Assembly (NCBI GenBank): GCA_034521755.1
Contig: JAXHMB010000004.1
Coordinates: 186,001 to 250,000 of the forward strand
Direction of reading: 5' to 3'
Length of the DNA: 64,000 nucleotides
Source: JAXHMB01 sp034521755
GTDB lineage: Bacteria; Bacteroidota; Rhodothermia; Balneolales; Balneolaceae
Part shown: positions 25,902 to 34,202 of the stretch, piece after piece
Layout: each line of letters begins with the position of its first letter
How positions within the stretch are numbered: position 1 is the stretch's first letter
Position numbers and translations under genes: made by a program
Notes under the pieces: generated by a model
Told to the model about the DNA's origin: nothing
The model's database searches: none
Seen by the model: the letters and a program-made list of their open reading frames with translations, nothing else

Positions 25902-27110
25902 ATGAAAATACATGAATATCAGGCCAAGCAAATTTTGAAAGATTATGGCGTTGCCGTACCTGGCGGCGTTGCTACCGATAATGTCGATGATGCTGTACAG
26001 GCCGCCGAAGAAATGAAAGCCAACGGAACCAAACTTTTTGTGGTAAAAGCACAAATTCATGCAGGCGGACGCGGTAAAGGCCGCACAAAGAACAGTGATG
26101 CCAAAGGTGTTATTCTCTGCAAAAGCATTGATGAAGTTCGCGAAGCAGCTGACTCTCTTCTTGGTGATACGCTGGTAACCATTCAAACAGGAGAAGAAGG
26201 CCAAAAGGTCAAGAAAATTTATGTGACTGATGGCGTTGATATTGAGCAAGAATTTTATCTTGGCATTTTGCTTGACCGTGCCAAAAGCAAAAACGTGATA
26301 ATGGTTTCAACCGAAGGCGGTGTTGAAATTGAGAAAGTCGCTGAAGAAACTCCCGAAAAAATTGTGAAAGAATGGGTTGAACCGGGTATGGACCTGCAGC
26401 ACAATCAAGCACGCCACCTGGCCTTTGCACTAGGACTCGAAGGTGAAGCATTCAAAAAAGGCGTGAAATTTATTATGGCGCTGTACAAGTGCTACCAGGA
26501 AACAGACGCCAGCTTAGTTGAGATTAACCCGCTGGTATTAACACCGGGTGGCGATGTTAGTGCTCTTGATGCCAAAATGACTTTTGATGACAATGCTCTA
26601 TTCCGTCACAAGGATATTCAAAAGCTGCGTGATGAGTCAGAAGAAAATCCAGTTGAACTGGAAGCTTCAAAATTCGGACTCAACTACATTAAACTGGATG
26701 GCAACGTAGGCTGCATGGTAAATGGAGCCGGGCTTGCCATGGCTACCATGGACATCATTAAACTTTCTGGCGGTGAACCTGCCAACTTCCTTGATGTAGG
26801 CGGTGGTGCCAATGTTGAGACTGTGAAAAATGGTTTCCGCATTATCCTTGAAGATCAAAATGTAAAAGCTATTCTGATTAACATCTTTGGCGGAATTGTT
26901 CGCTGCGATCGTGTAGCTAACGGAGTGATCGAAGCTGTTAAAGATCCTGAAATTGCTGAAAAGGTAGAAAACGTGCCTATCATTGTACGTCTTCAGGGAA
27001 CCAATGCAGAAGAAGCGAAAGAGATTATCGACAACTCTGATCTCAACGTAATTTCTGCAGTGTTACTAAAAGAAGCAGCAGAAGAAGTGTCTAAAGTATT
27101 AGCTGCCTAA
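25902..27110 (+). CDS. sucC: Succinyl-CoA synthetase beta subunit (ADP-forming)
   Basis: TCA-cycle enzyme subunit of 402 aa, coupling succinyl-CoA cleavage to nucleotide triphosphate formation. The ATP-grasp N-terminal domain starts MKIHEYQAKQILKDYGVAVPGG and contains QIHAGGRGKGR. The C-terminal ligase-CoA domain contains GCMVNGAGLAMATMDIIKLSGG, NFLDVGGGAN and INIFGGIVRCD. The length is typical (about 390-400). sucD is not adjacent, so the alpha subunit is encoded elsewhere. The gene is preceded by a TACCTTTG promoter element and followed by a strong bidirectional terminator shared with bshA. Confidence 0.97.
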   Translation: MKIHEYQAKQILKDYGVAVPGGVATDNVDDAVQAAEEMKANGTKLFVVKAQIHAGGRGKGRTKNSDAKGVILCKSIDEVREAADSLLGDTLVTIQTGEEGQKVKKIYVTDGVDIEQEFYLGILLDRAKSKNVIMVSTEGGVEIEKVAEETPEKIVKEWVEPGMDLQHNQARHLAFALGLEGEAFKKGVKFIMALYKCYQETDASLVEINPLVLTPGGDVSALDAKMTFDDNALFRHKDIQKLRDESEENPVELEASKFGLNYIKLDGNVGCMVNGAGLAMATMDIIKLSGGEPANFLDVGGGANVETVKNGFRIILEDQNVKAILINIFGGIVRCDRVANGVIEAVKDPEIAEKVENVPIIVRLQGTNAEEAKEIIDNSDLNVISAVLLKEAAEEVSKVLAA

Positions 27111-27120
27111 TCCATATTCT

Positions 27121-27155
27121 AAACATGTCAGGTTTCCAAAACCTGACATGTTTTT
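27121..27155. terminator. Bidirectional rho-independent terminator between sucC and bshA
   Basis: Perfect 15-bp stem AAACATGTCAGGTTT/AAACCTGACATGTTT with a 3-nt loop (27121-27135, 27139-27153), U-tract on the plus side and A-run on the other. It serves the two convergent genes. Confidence 0.9.
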
Positions 27156-27164
27156 ATAGCATAG

Positions 27165-28307
27165 TTATATTTTTGCCGGCAACTGCTCCCTTACTTCCTC
27201 ATAATAATCTTCGTATTCAGTAACGATTTTATCCATCTCAAATCGTTCTGCCTGTTTTCGGGCATTTTGCGATAATTCTTTGTGAAGTTTTTCATTGCTT
27301 AGAATTTCTACCGCATGTTTACCCATGCAGTCTATATCATCCAAATCACAGAGATAACCTGTCTTGCCATGAATATTTACTTCCGGCAGGCCCCCAATAT
27401 TTGAACTGATTACCGGCACACTGCAACTCATTGCTTCAAGCGCCGCCAAACCAAAGGTTTCTGAACCCGATGGAATCAAAAATAGATCAGCAATGGAAAG
27501 AATCTCTTCCACATTTTCCTGTTTTCCCAAAAACCGAACTTCGCCACAGATACCTAATTTACGGCATCTCCGTTCGGCACGCTGCCGGTCAGGACCATCT
27601 CCCACCAACAGAAGCTTAGCCGGAATATCATTTTTGATGACTTCATTGAATACTGAGATTACTTCAGGTACTCGCTTCACCTCACGAAAATTTGATACGT
27701 GCACAACAACTTTTTCATCATTTGGACAAATAGCTTTTTTAAAATGATTTTTGTCCGACTTTTGAAATCGCTCTAAATCAATGAAGTTGGGAATAACCTT
27801 GATGTCTTTTCTGATATCAAATCGATTGTATGTTTCATCTTTCAAATATTCAGATACCGCTGTTACTCCATCACTTTGGTTGATAGAAAAATCGACCACA
27901 TTTTTATAGCTGGCGTCACTTCCTACCAGCGTTATATCAGTACCATGCAAAGTGGTAATAATGGGAACATGTGCGGCCTTTTCACCCAAAATCTGCTTGG
28001 CTAAAAAAGCGCTTGTTGCATGTGGAATAGCATAATGCACATGTAATACTTCGATGCCCTCATATTCAATCATACTGGCCATCTGATTTGCCAGCGCTAA
28101 ATCATAAGGAGGGTATTCAAACAACGGATAGGAATTGATATTTACTTCGTGGTAAGAAATATTGGTTTGAAAAGCATCCAATCGGGCCGGACGTGCATAA
28201 CTTAAAATATGCAGGTTGTGATCACGCTGGGCCAATCCCTTTGCAAGCTCTGTAGCCACCACTCCGCTTCCGCCGAATGTTGGATAACAAACAATTCCTA
28301 TATTCAT
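27165..28307 (-). CDS. bshA: N-acetyl-alpha-D-glucosaminyl L-malate synthase (bacillithiol synthesis)
   Basis: GT4 glycosyltransferase of 380 aa making GlcNAc-malate from UDP-GlcNAc and L-malate, the first step of bacillithiol. The N-terminus MNIGIVCYPTFGGSGVVATELA is characteristic of BshA, as are HVHYAIPHATSAFLAKQI and TTLHGTDITLVGSD. The C-terminal nucleotide-sugar motif reads SGSETFGLAALEAMSCSVPVI. bshB and bshC are not in the window. Bacillithiol is the likely main low-molecular-weight thiol here, which matters for the electrophile-defence and VOC genes at 42-53 kb. It has its own promoter-like box at 28424-28431. Confidence 0.93.
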   Translation of the reverse strand: MNIGIVCYPTFGGSGVVATELAKGLAQRDHNLHILSYARPARLDAFQTNISYHEVNINSYPLFEYPPYDLALANQMASMIEYEGIEVLHVHYAIPHATSAFLAKQILGEKAAHVPIITTLHGTDITLVGSDASYKNVVDFSINQSDGVTAVSEYLKDETYNRFDIRKDIKVIPNFIDLERFQKSDKNHFKKAICPNDEKVVVHVSNFREVKRVPEVISVFNEVIKNDIPAKLLLVGDGPDRQRAERRCRKLGICGEVRFLGKQENVEEILSIADLFLIPSGSETFGLAALEAMSCSVPVISSNIGGLPEVNIHGKTGYLCDLDDIDCMGKHAVEILSNEKLHKELSQNARKQAERFEMDKIVTEYEDYYEEVREQLPAKI

Positions 28308-28423
28308 AAACTCTGTTCTTTAGTGATTTAGATTACAAACGATTCAATAAAAATCGTATTGCTGATTTTGGGTGTTTTAACAAAAACTTACAGCAGCTTA
28401 ATTCCAAGAACTCACAATTAGGT

Positions 28424-28431
28424 GCAAAGTA
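28424..28431 (-). promoter_or_regulatory. -7 promoter-like element of bshA
   Basis: On the minus strand TACTTTGC, close to the TAnnTTTG consensus with one fewer spacer base, about 115 bp upstream of the bshA ATG. Tentative. Confidence 0.35.
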
Positions 28432-28503
28432 TCCTAACTCTTATATTATAATGTTTTTGAAAGCATATATTTTAGACTTTATAACTTAATGTGATTAGAA
28501 ATT

Positions 28504-29262
28504 ATGGCAGGTCATTCCAAATGGTCTAACATTAAACATAAGAAGGCCAAAGAAGACAAAAAACGCGCGAAGATCTTTAACAAGCACCTTCGAGAGATTA
28601 CTGTTGCTGCCCGAGAGGGAGGTGGCGATCCCGAAATGAATCCAAGGCTTGATACCGCCATTGACAACGCCAAAAGTGACAACGTTCCCAAGGATAACAT
28701 TGAGCGTGCCATTAAAAAAGGTACCGGTGAATTAGATGAAGGTGAAGGCCGCTATGAAGATGCTACCTATGAAGGCTATGGCCCCGGAGGCATTGCTTAC
28801 TTCATTGAAGTGACCACCAATAACTACAACCGTACCGTTGGTGAAATTCGCCACATATTTACCAAGCACGGAGGCAATCTTGGCACAGATGGGTCTGTTG
28901 GTTACCTCTTCGAACAAAAGGGAATGATTCGCATTCCGGCGGATAACCTGGATGAGGAGGAATTCATGCTTAACGCTATTGATGCAGGTGCTGAAGAAAT
29001 TGAACCCGATGAAAATTTCTTTGCCGTTACTACCGGCCGAGAATCAATGTATGAAGTAAAAGACAATCTGGAAGAACAAGGGTATGAAGTTGAATCTGCT
29101 GAATTGGTACGTATCCCTATGACAGAAGTAAAAGTAGATACTGAAACTGCTGAGTCAAATTTCAAGCTTATGGAAAAGTTTGAAGACAGTGACGACGTAT
29201 CCAATGTATTTACCAACATGCGGATGGATGAAGAGACATTGGCTATTGCAGAAAAAATGTGA
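28504..29262 (+). CDS. yebC: YebC/PmpR family protein
   Basis: Cytoplasmic protein of 252 aa beginning MAGHSKWSNIKHKKAKEDKKR, the invariant YebC N-terminus. GYGPGGIAYFIEVTTNNYNRTVGEIRHIFTKHGGNLGTDGSV is represented by its conserved elements near residues 93-135, and VSNVFTNMR lies near the C-terminus. Members have been described as DNA-binding transcriptional regulators and as translation factors that relieve ribosome stalling. The length is normal. A 76-bp gap separates it from batC. Confidence 0.95.
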   Translation: MAGHSKWSNIKHKKAKEDKKRAKIFNKHLREITVAAREGGGDPEMNPRLDTAIDNAKSDNVPKDNIERAIKKGTGELDEGEGRYEDATYEGYGPGGIAYFIEVTTNNYNRTVGEIRHIFTKHGGNLGTDGSVGYLFEQKGMIRIPADNLDEEEFMLNAIDAGAEEIEPDENFFAVTTGRESMYEVKDNLEEQGYEVESAELVRIPMTEVKVDTETAESNFKLMEKFEDSDDVSNVFTNMRMDEETLAIAEKM

Positions 29263-29338
29263 TAACACTTTTTACAATTTTACCTGCTCTTTATCGTTTA
29301 ATTTTATTGACATTATTTGGTTATTAAATACTAAAACA

Positions 29339-30040
29339 ATGAAAAAGATACTGCTCATTTTATTAGTGCTTGTTCTGGGAGGAGCCTCCATAGACGACGC
29401 CCGGAAAGCAAACGAAGCCTATAGAAATGAAAACTATACTAAAGCCATAGAGCTCTATAAAAAAGCTATCGAGGCCAATCCCGAGAATGCCAAGCTTTAT
29501 TATAATTTAGCCAGCGCTTTTGCTAAAGAAGGCCAAACAGAAGATGCCATTCGATATTTTGAGCAATATAAAGCCATGACCGATGATCCCAAAGAAAGAG
29601 CTAAAGCAGATTATAATATTGGCAATATTCATACACAGGCTCAAAAGTGGGATAAAGCTATTAATGCTTATAAGAATGCGCTTCGATACAAACCGCTAGA
29701 TGGTGATGCTAAGCATAATTACGAGCTTGCTCAAAAGCAGAAACAAGAACAGCAAAAGCAAAACGAGCAGAACCAACAACAGAATAACGATCAAAAGAAA
29801 AAGCAACAAGACCAGCAGCAACAGAACCAAAACAAAAATAAAGAGCAGCAAAACAAACAGAACCAACAACAGAATAGCAATCAGCAGGATCAGCAGCAAC
29901 AGCCCAAGCCTACTAAAATAAGTAAAGCTGATGCTGAAAAGATTTTAAAGGCACTGGAACAAAAAGAGAAGGATCTGCTCAAGAAGTTTAAAAAACAAAA
30001 AACGGAGTCGAGCAAAAGTAAAAATGAGAAAGACTGGTAA
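29339..30040 (+). CDS. batC: BatC-like TPR protein with Gln/Lys-rich tail
   Basis: Protein of 233 aa: short hydrophobic N-terminus (LLILLVLVLGGAS), three TPRs (about residues 20-120: YTKAIELYKKAIEANPENAKLYYN, then the AEQ and WDKAINAYKNALRYKP repeats), then a roughly 75-residue low-complexity segment of Gln, Asn and Lys, then a charged helix. The start is ATG at 29339; an in-frame start further upstream would run back into yebC. The tail contains an internal duplication (19 identical bases at 29768-29786 and 29858-29876, 90 bp apart). Bat proteins are envelope proteins linked to aerotolerance/stress in Bacteroides and Leptospira; batA and batB are not in the window. Its 3' end overlaps batD by 17 bp. 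Confidence 0.8.
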   Translation: MKKILLILLVLVLGGASIDDARKANEAYRNENYTKAIELYKKAIEANPENAKLYYNLASAFAKEGQTEDAIRYFEQYKAMTDDPKERAKADYNIGNIHTQAQKWDKAINAYKNALRYKPLDGDAKHNYELAQKQKQEQQKQNEQNQQQNNDQKKKQQDQQQQNQNKNKEQQNKQNQQQNSNQQDQQQQPKPTKISKADAEKILKALEQKEKDLLKKFKKQKTESSKSKNEKDW

Positions 30041-31802
30041 AATTTTCTTTCGTTTTATATTTCTCCTGGCTCTGATTGGATTTTCATCACTCTCATCTGC
30101 CGCACAATCCAATCTTGATGTTTCTGCATCCGTATCTGAAACGACTATTTATACCGGCGAACGCGTTGAGTTTACTGTAAAGGTTAGCGGAAATTTTAAT
30201 AATGTCTCCCGTCCAAATCTACCAGAATTTAACGGGTTTCGATTACTCAGCGATAACCCTTCCACATCCCGTCAGTTCAGCATGGTGAACGGCCAAACCA
30301 GCACCTCTTATTCTTACACTTACTATTTAATAGCCCAAGATAAAGGTGAATATAACATACCGCCTGCCACCATAAATATTGACGGTAATGATTTTGAAAC
30401 TGATCCAATATCAGTAACTATCATTGACCGCAATGAATCTGCCGACAATTCAAGTGCAGAATCCCGGCCTGACATTTTCTTGCGTTTGGATACTTCAGAT
30501 AAAACCCCGGTTACCGGCCAACAGCTGATTATTGGGGTTAATCTATTTTTTAAAGATGGTCTGGAAGTTAATTCTTACCAGCCTGTACCCGGATGGAAGG
30601 CTCAAGGATTTTGGAAAGAAGAACTGGAGAATACCGAACGTCCGCGTGCAGAGTCAACGATTATTGACGGTGTGCGATACCGCAAAGCAAGGCTGCTTCA
30701 ATTTGCACTCTTCCCTACTAAAGCAGGAGAGCTGACAATCAGCCCTTATGAAATTATTGTTTCAGTGCGATCGTCATCATCAAGTGATCGTCTTAGCAGC
30801 TTTTTTGGTGGATTTGGATCTAACCAAAGACAGGTTGAGCTAAAATCAGAGCCGGTTACAGTAGAGGTCGAAAATCTGCCTGATATTAGCAACGCCACTT
30901 ACGTTGGCGCCGTAGGATCCTTTAACATTAGTCGCGAAATCAGCAGCCGGGATGTGCTGGTTGGGGAATCTATTGAAATTGAAACAACGATCCGGGGTAC
31001 CGGTAATGTCCCTCTTGTGAGTAAGCCGGAATACGATTTGCCTGATGGATTAGAGGTATATGAACCGCAGGAATCATCATCGATCAATCGGCGTAACCAA
31101 GAAATATCGGGTGTTAAGACATACACAGATGTCATCATTGCACGTAATCCCGGCTCATACACTATTCCTGAGGTGGAACTGGCCTATTTCAATCCTTCGA
31201 GCAACCGTTATATAACAAAAACACTGCCTGCTATTTCTTTTTCTGTTGCGCGGGATCCTGATGCCGGCATAACAAGCAACCAAAATTTATCGCTGGATGT
31301 TAAACCTATTACCGGGTTGGCAACATGGGTATCACCCTCTTCTTCAGAACTGCTGACCCAATGGTGGTTTTGGATGGGGCTGATTATTCCTATGATCGTT
31401 GTAGGAGCCGGCTATTGGCGTAAGAGCTACATCGAAAAGATGGAAACTGATACCGCTTTTGCACGTTCAAAATTTGCAGATAATATTGCCAACGAGCGAT
31501 TACAGAAAGCCATTACGTTGTCTGAAGAAGGGAATATTAAAGAGGCATATAATGCACTGCAAAAAGCACTGACCGGGTTTATCAGTGATCGTATTAATCT
31601 GCCTGAAGCAGGGCTCTCTATTAATGATTATGCCAACGCGCTTGAAAAACAAAATGTAGACCCCAACCTGGTTAAAAACATACGCATGCTGCTTGATAAA
31701 TGTGCTACCATAAGTTATGCTCCCGATACTTCGCATGCCTATTTGAAATCTCATGTGGGACTGGCCCAAAGCATTCTGGACAAACTGAAAAAAGAGCTTT
31801 AA
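30024..31802 (+). CDS. batD: BatD family protein
   Basis: Envelope protein of 592 aa. Signal peptide (about residues 1-27), a long extracytoplasmic beta-rich region starting LDVSASVSETTIYTGERVEFTVKVSG, one transmembrane segment near residues 445-465 (WWFWMGLIIPMIVVGAGYW), and a cytoplasmic helical C-terminal region. Such oxygen-tolerance (BatD) proteins lie in bat operons with MoxR and VWA proteins and are thought to act in the periplasm; the biochemical role is unproven. The start ATG at 30024 lies inside batC, indicating coupling, and batE follows 3 bp after its stop. Confidence 0.88.
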   Translation: MRKTGKIFFRFIFLLALIGFSSLSSAAQSNLDVSASVSETTIYTGERVEFTVKVSGNFNNVSRPNLPEFNGFRLLSDNPSTSRQFSMVNGQTSTSYSYTYYLIAQDKGEYNIPPATINIDGNDFETDPISVTIIDRNESADNSSAESRPDIFLRLDTSDKTPVTGQQLIIGVNLFFKDGLEVNSYQPVPGWKAQGFWKEELENTERPRAESTIIDGVRYRKARLLQFALFPTKAGELTISPYEIIVSVRSSSSSDRLSSFFGGFGSNQRQVELKSEPVTVEVENLPDISNATYVGAVGSFNISREISSRDVLVGESIEIETTIRGTGNVPLVSKPEYDLPDGLEVYEPQESSSINRRNQEISGVKTYTDVIIARNPGSYTIPEVELAYFNPSSNRYITKTLPAISFSVARDPDAGITSNQNLSLDVKPITGLATWVSPSSSELLTQWWFWMGLIIPMIVVGAGYWRKSYIEKMETDTAFARSKFADNIANERLQKAITLSEEGNIKEAYNALQKALTGFISDRINLPEAGLSINDYANALEKQNVDPNLVKNIRMLLDKCATISYAPDTSHAYLKSHVGLAQSILDKLKKEL

Positions 31803-31805
31803 AAC

Positions 31806-32597
31806 GTGAAAGAAATTTTAAAAAAGACGTTCCTTATACCGGTTCTGTTTATCGTAGCCATCACAATTCCTTTTTCATGTTTTGGTCAGGAAAATGCTCA
31901 GCTTCTTTTTGATCGTGCCAATGATGCTTTGAAAGCCGGCAATATAGAAGAGGCCCTGGCAACCTATAATAAACTGGAAGAGCAAAAAACCATTTCTGGG
32001 CCTCTTTTTTTGAACATGGGAATTAGCTATATAGAAATTGATTCTCTGGGCAAAGCAAAATATTACTTGCTGAAAGCATCCCGCCATGAAGAAACAGAAG
32101 ATGAAGCCAAAAAAGGATTAGAATATGTAGAAAACCAATTCAGTCGCCAGTCGGCGGCCTTACCCAAAATGCCCTGGGAAAAAGCTGTTGACTGGCTCCG
32201 CATTAATATGGGGGCTTCATTATTACTGGGAATTGCCATCATCCTTTTCAATATGGGAGTAATTTTGTTTGTGGCTAACTGGTTTTTTGAGCTCCCCTTT
32301 GCGTCATGGATAAAAAAGTCGGGAATCGGCCTAGCAGGATTGGGCATCACCATTATACTGCTAAGTTTTTATGTGGATTATGTTGAAAACAGATACAGTG
32401 ATGCGGTAATGATATCTATGCAAACCAATGTGCTGGAAAAACCTGTCTCAGATGCCTCGGTTATCAGTCAAGCTTATGAAGGGTACTCCTTTACCGTTGA
32501 CCACCACAAAAGCCGCAAACAGCAAGGATGGAATTACGTGCGTATGAGCAACGGTTTGTACGGATGGATTCCCTCATCAGAAATTATGATACTTTAA
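31806..32597 (+). CDS. batE: BatE-like TPR/SH3 protein
   Basis: Protein of 263 aa with GTG start. Signal peptide, two to three TPR-like repeats (about residues 30-105: AQLLFDRANDALKAGNIEEALATYNKLEE, and FLNMGISYIEIDSLGKAKYYLLKAS), two transmembrane segments (about 138-160 and 170-192), and a C-terminal bacterial SH3 domain (about 205-262) ending YVRMSNGLYGWIPSSE. TPR plus SH3 is the BatE architecture. Last gene of the batC-D-E unit. The gap after it has a degenerate heptamer-like sequence but no good terminator. Confidence 0.82.
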   Translation: MKEILKKTFLIPVLFIVAITIPFSCFGQENAQLLFDRANDALKAGNIEEALATYNKLEEQKTISGPLFLNMGISYIEIDSLGKAKYYLLKASRHEETEDEAKKGLEYVENQFSRQSAALPKMPWEKAVDWLRINMGASLLLGIAIILFNMGVILFVANWFFELPFASWIKKSGIGLAGLGITIILLSFYVDYVENRYSDAVMISMQTNVLEKPVSDASVISQAYEGYSFTVDHHKSRKQQGWNYVRMSNGLYGWIPSSEIMIL

Positions 32598-32700
32598 AAA
32601 CCAGTTGCAATTTACATGTTTAAGGTTGTTCAACATGCAACATTGAACCTGTAACTTTTATATTTTGGGAAGTATTTAATTTAGAACTTAAATCTTAGCC

Positions 32701-34074
32701 ATGTCGAAAGTCTCCAATTACATCGATTCCAATAAAGAAAACTTTAAGGAAGAACTTTTCGAGCTTCTTCGTATCCCCAGCATTAGTACAGACTCTAGTC
32801 ACAAGGATAATGTCAAAGAGGCCGCCCATTTTTTAAAAGCCCAGCTTCAATCACTTAACCTTGACCGTGTAGAGCTATTCGAAACCGATGGCAATCCTAT
32901 CCTGTTAGGTGAACTTATATCGGATGAGTCCAAACCTACGGTACTGGTTTATGGTCATTATGACGTACAGCCGCCAGATCCTCTTGAAAAGTGGGAAACA
33001 CCCCCTTTTGAACCAACCGTCCGGGATGGCGATATCTATGCCCGCGGTGCCAGTGATGACAAAGGACAGTCTTTCACACATATAAAAGCTTTGGAAGCCT
33101 ATATTAAATCAGGTACTGATTTTCCCGTGAATATCAAATTTATTTTGGAAGGTGAAGAAGAGATTGGCTCTCCACATTTAGTCCCATTTATTACCAGTCA
33201 CAAAGATTTGCTTGCATGCGACATGGTACTGATTTCAGATACTGCCATGTTTGCTGAAGATACTCCTTCCATCACCTATGGACTTCGGGGGCTGGCATAT
33301 ATGCAGGTTGAAGTTACCGGACCTAATCGCGATTTGCATTCCGGTGTATATGGCGGAGCGGTTGAAAATCCCGCCAACGTACTGACTGAGATTATCGCAA
33401 AACTAAAAGACGATGATGGGGTTATCCAGATTGACGGATTTTATGATGATGTAAAACCGCTCTCTAAGGAAGATCGTGAAGCCTATAAAAAACTTCCTTT
33501 TGATGAAAAAGATTACAAAGAAAAGCTTGGACTCAATGCCCTAAATGGAGAAAAAGGGTATTCAACACTAGAGCGGGCTTCAGCACGCCCAACGCTCGAT
33601 GTGAACGGACTATGGAGCGGCTATCAGGGTGAGGGAGCCAAAACGGTACTGCCGGCCAAAGCCGGAGCAAAAATCAGTATGCGACTGGTACCCGACCAAG
33701 ATCCCAAAAAGATCGCCAGGCTTTTTAAGGATCAGGTTATGCGTCTTGCACCGGATACTGTAGATGTTGAAGTGAATGAGCATCATGGAGGTCACCCTTC
33801 TATTACAGACCTTTCTTTTTATGGGCTTAAGGCTGCTGCTAAAGCTTTTGAAGAGATCTACGATAAGGAACCTTTATTTACACGTGAAGGTGGTTCAATT
33901 CCTATCGTTGCCGATTTCCAAAAAGTTCTGGGTGCCCAGTCTATCCTCATGGGCTTTGGGCTCAACAGTGATGCTATTCATTCTCCCAATGAAAAATTTG
34001 CGCTTAAAGATTTCTACCGAGGTATTCACACCTCTGCAAAATTCTTTGAGCTACTGCCAGATTATATAAGTTAA
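32701..34074 (+). CDS. M20 family metallopeptidase (dipeptidase)
   Basis: Cytoplasmic di-zinc peptidase of 457 aa. First metal His and Asp in VYGHYDVQPPDP (about residues 83-94), bridging Asp in RGASDDKGQ, catalytic Glu and metal Glu in EGEEEIGS, and a lid domain from about residue 195. Closest in layout to the Cys-Gly/carnosinase-like M20 dipeptidases (LRGLAYMQVEVTGPNRDLHSGVYGG), including the HSG motif. It likely cleaves small peptides; a role in thiol (Cys-Gly or bacillithiol conjugate) turnover is possible but not shown. Monocistronic. Confidence 0.88.
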   Translation: MSKVSNYIDSNKENFKEELFELLRIPSISTDSSHKDNVKEAAHFLKAQLQSLNLDRVELFETDGNPILLGELISDESKPTVLVYGHYDVQPPDPLEKWETPPFEPTVRDGDIYARGASDDKGQSFTHIKALEAYIKSGTDFPVNIKFILEGEEEIGSPHLVPFITSHKDLLACDMVLISDTAMFAEDTPSITYGLRGLAYMQVEVTGPNRDLHSGVYGGAVENPANVLTEIIAKLKDDDGVIQIDGFYDDVKPLSKEDREAYKKLPFDEKDYKEKLGLNALNGEKGYSTLERASARPTLDVNGLWSGYQGEGAKTVLPAKAGAKISMRLVPDQDPKKIARLFKDQVMRLAPDTVDVEVNEHHGGHPSITDLSFYGLKAAAKAFEEIYDKEPLFTREGGSIPIVADFQKVLGAQSILMGFGLNSDAIHSPNEKFALKDFYRGIHTSAKFFELLPDYIS

Positions 34075-34202
34075 AAATAGCCTACAAATTCAATCAAAAC
34101 CGGCCGATACCAAAGCCGCAATTTCAAAAATCTGATTTATAGACATTGGGAAAAACAGCAAATTCATTCAATTTTTTTAGAAACAGAAACCTCAATAAGA
34201 TC

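Noticed and set aside
25878..26249. Open frame of about 123 codons on the minus strand
   Set aside because: It is antisense to the start of sucC, whose frame is certain.
29696..29899. Leu/Val-rich open frame opposite batC
   Set aside because: It is the complement of the Gln/Lys-rich low-complexity tail of BatC; the hydrophobic composition is an artefact of CAA/AAA codons.
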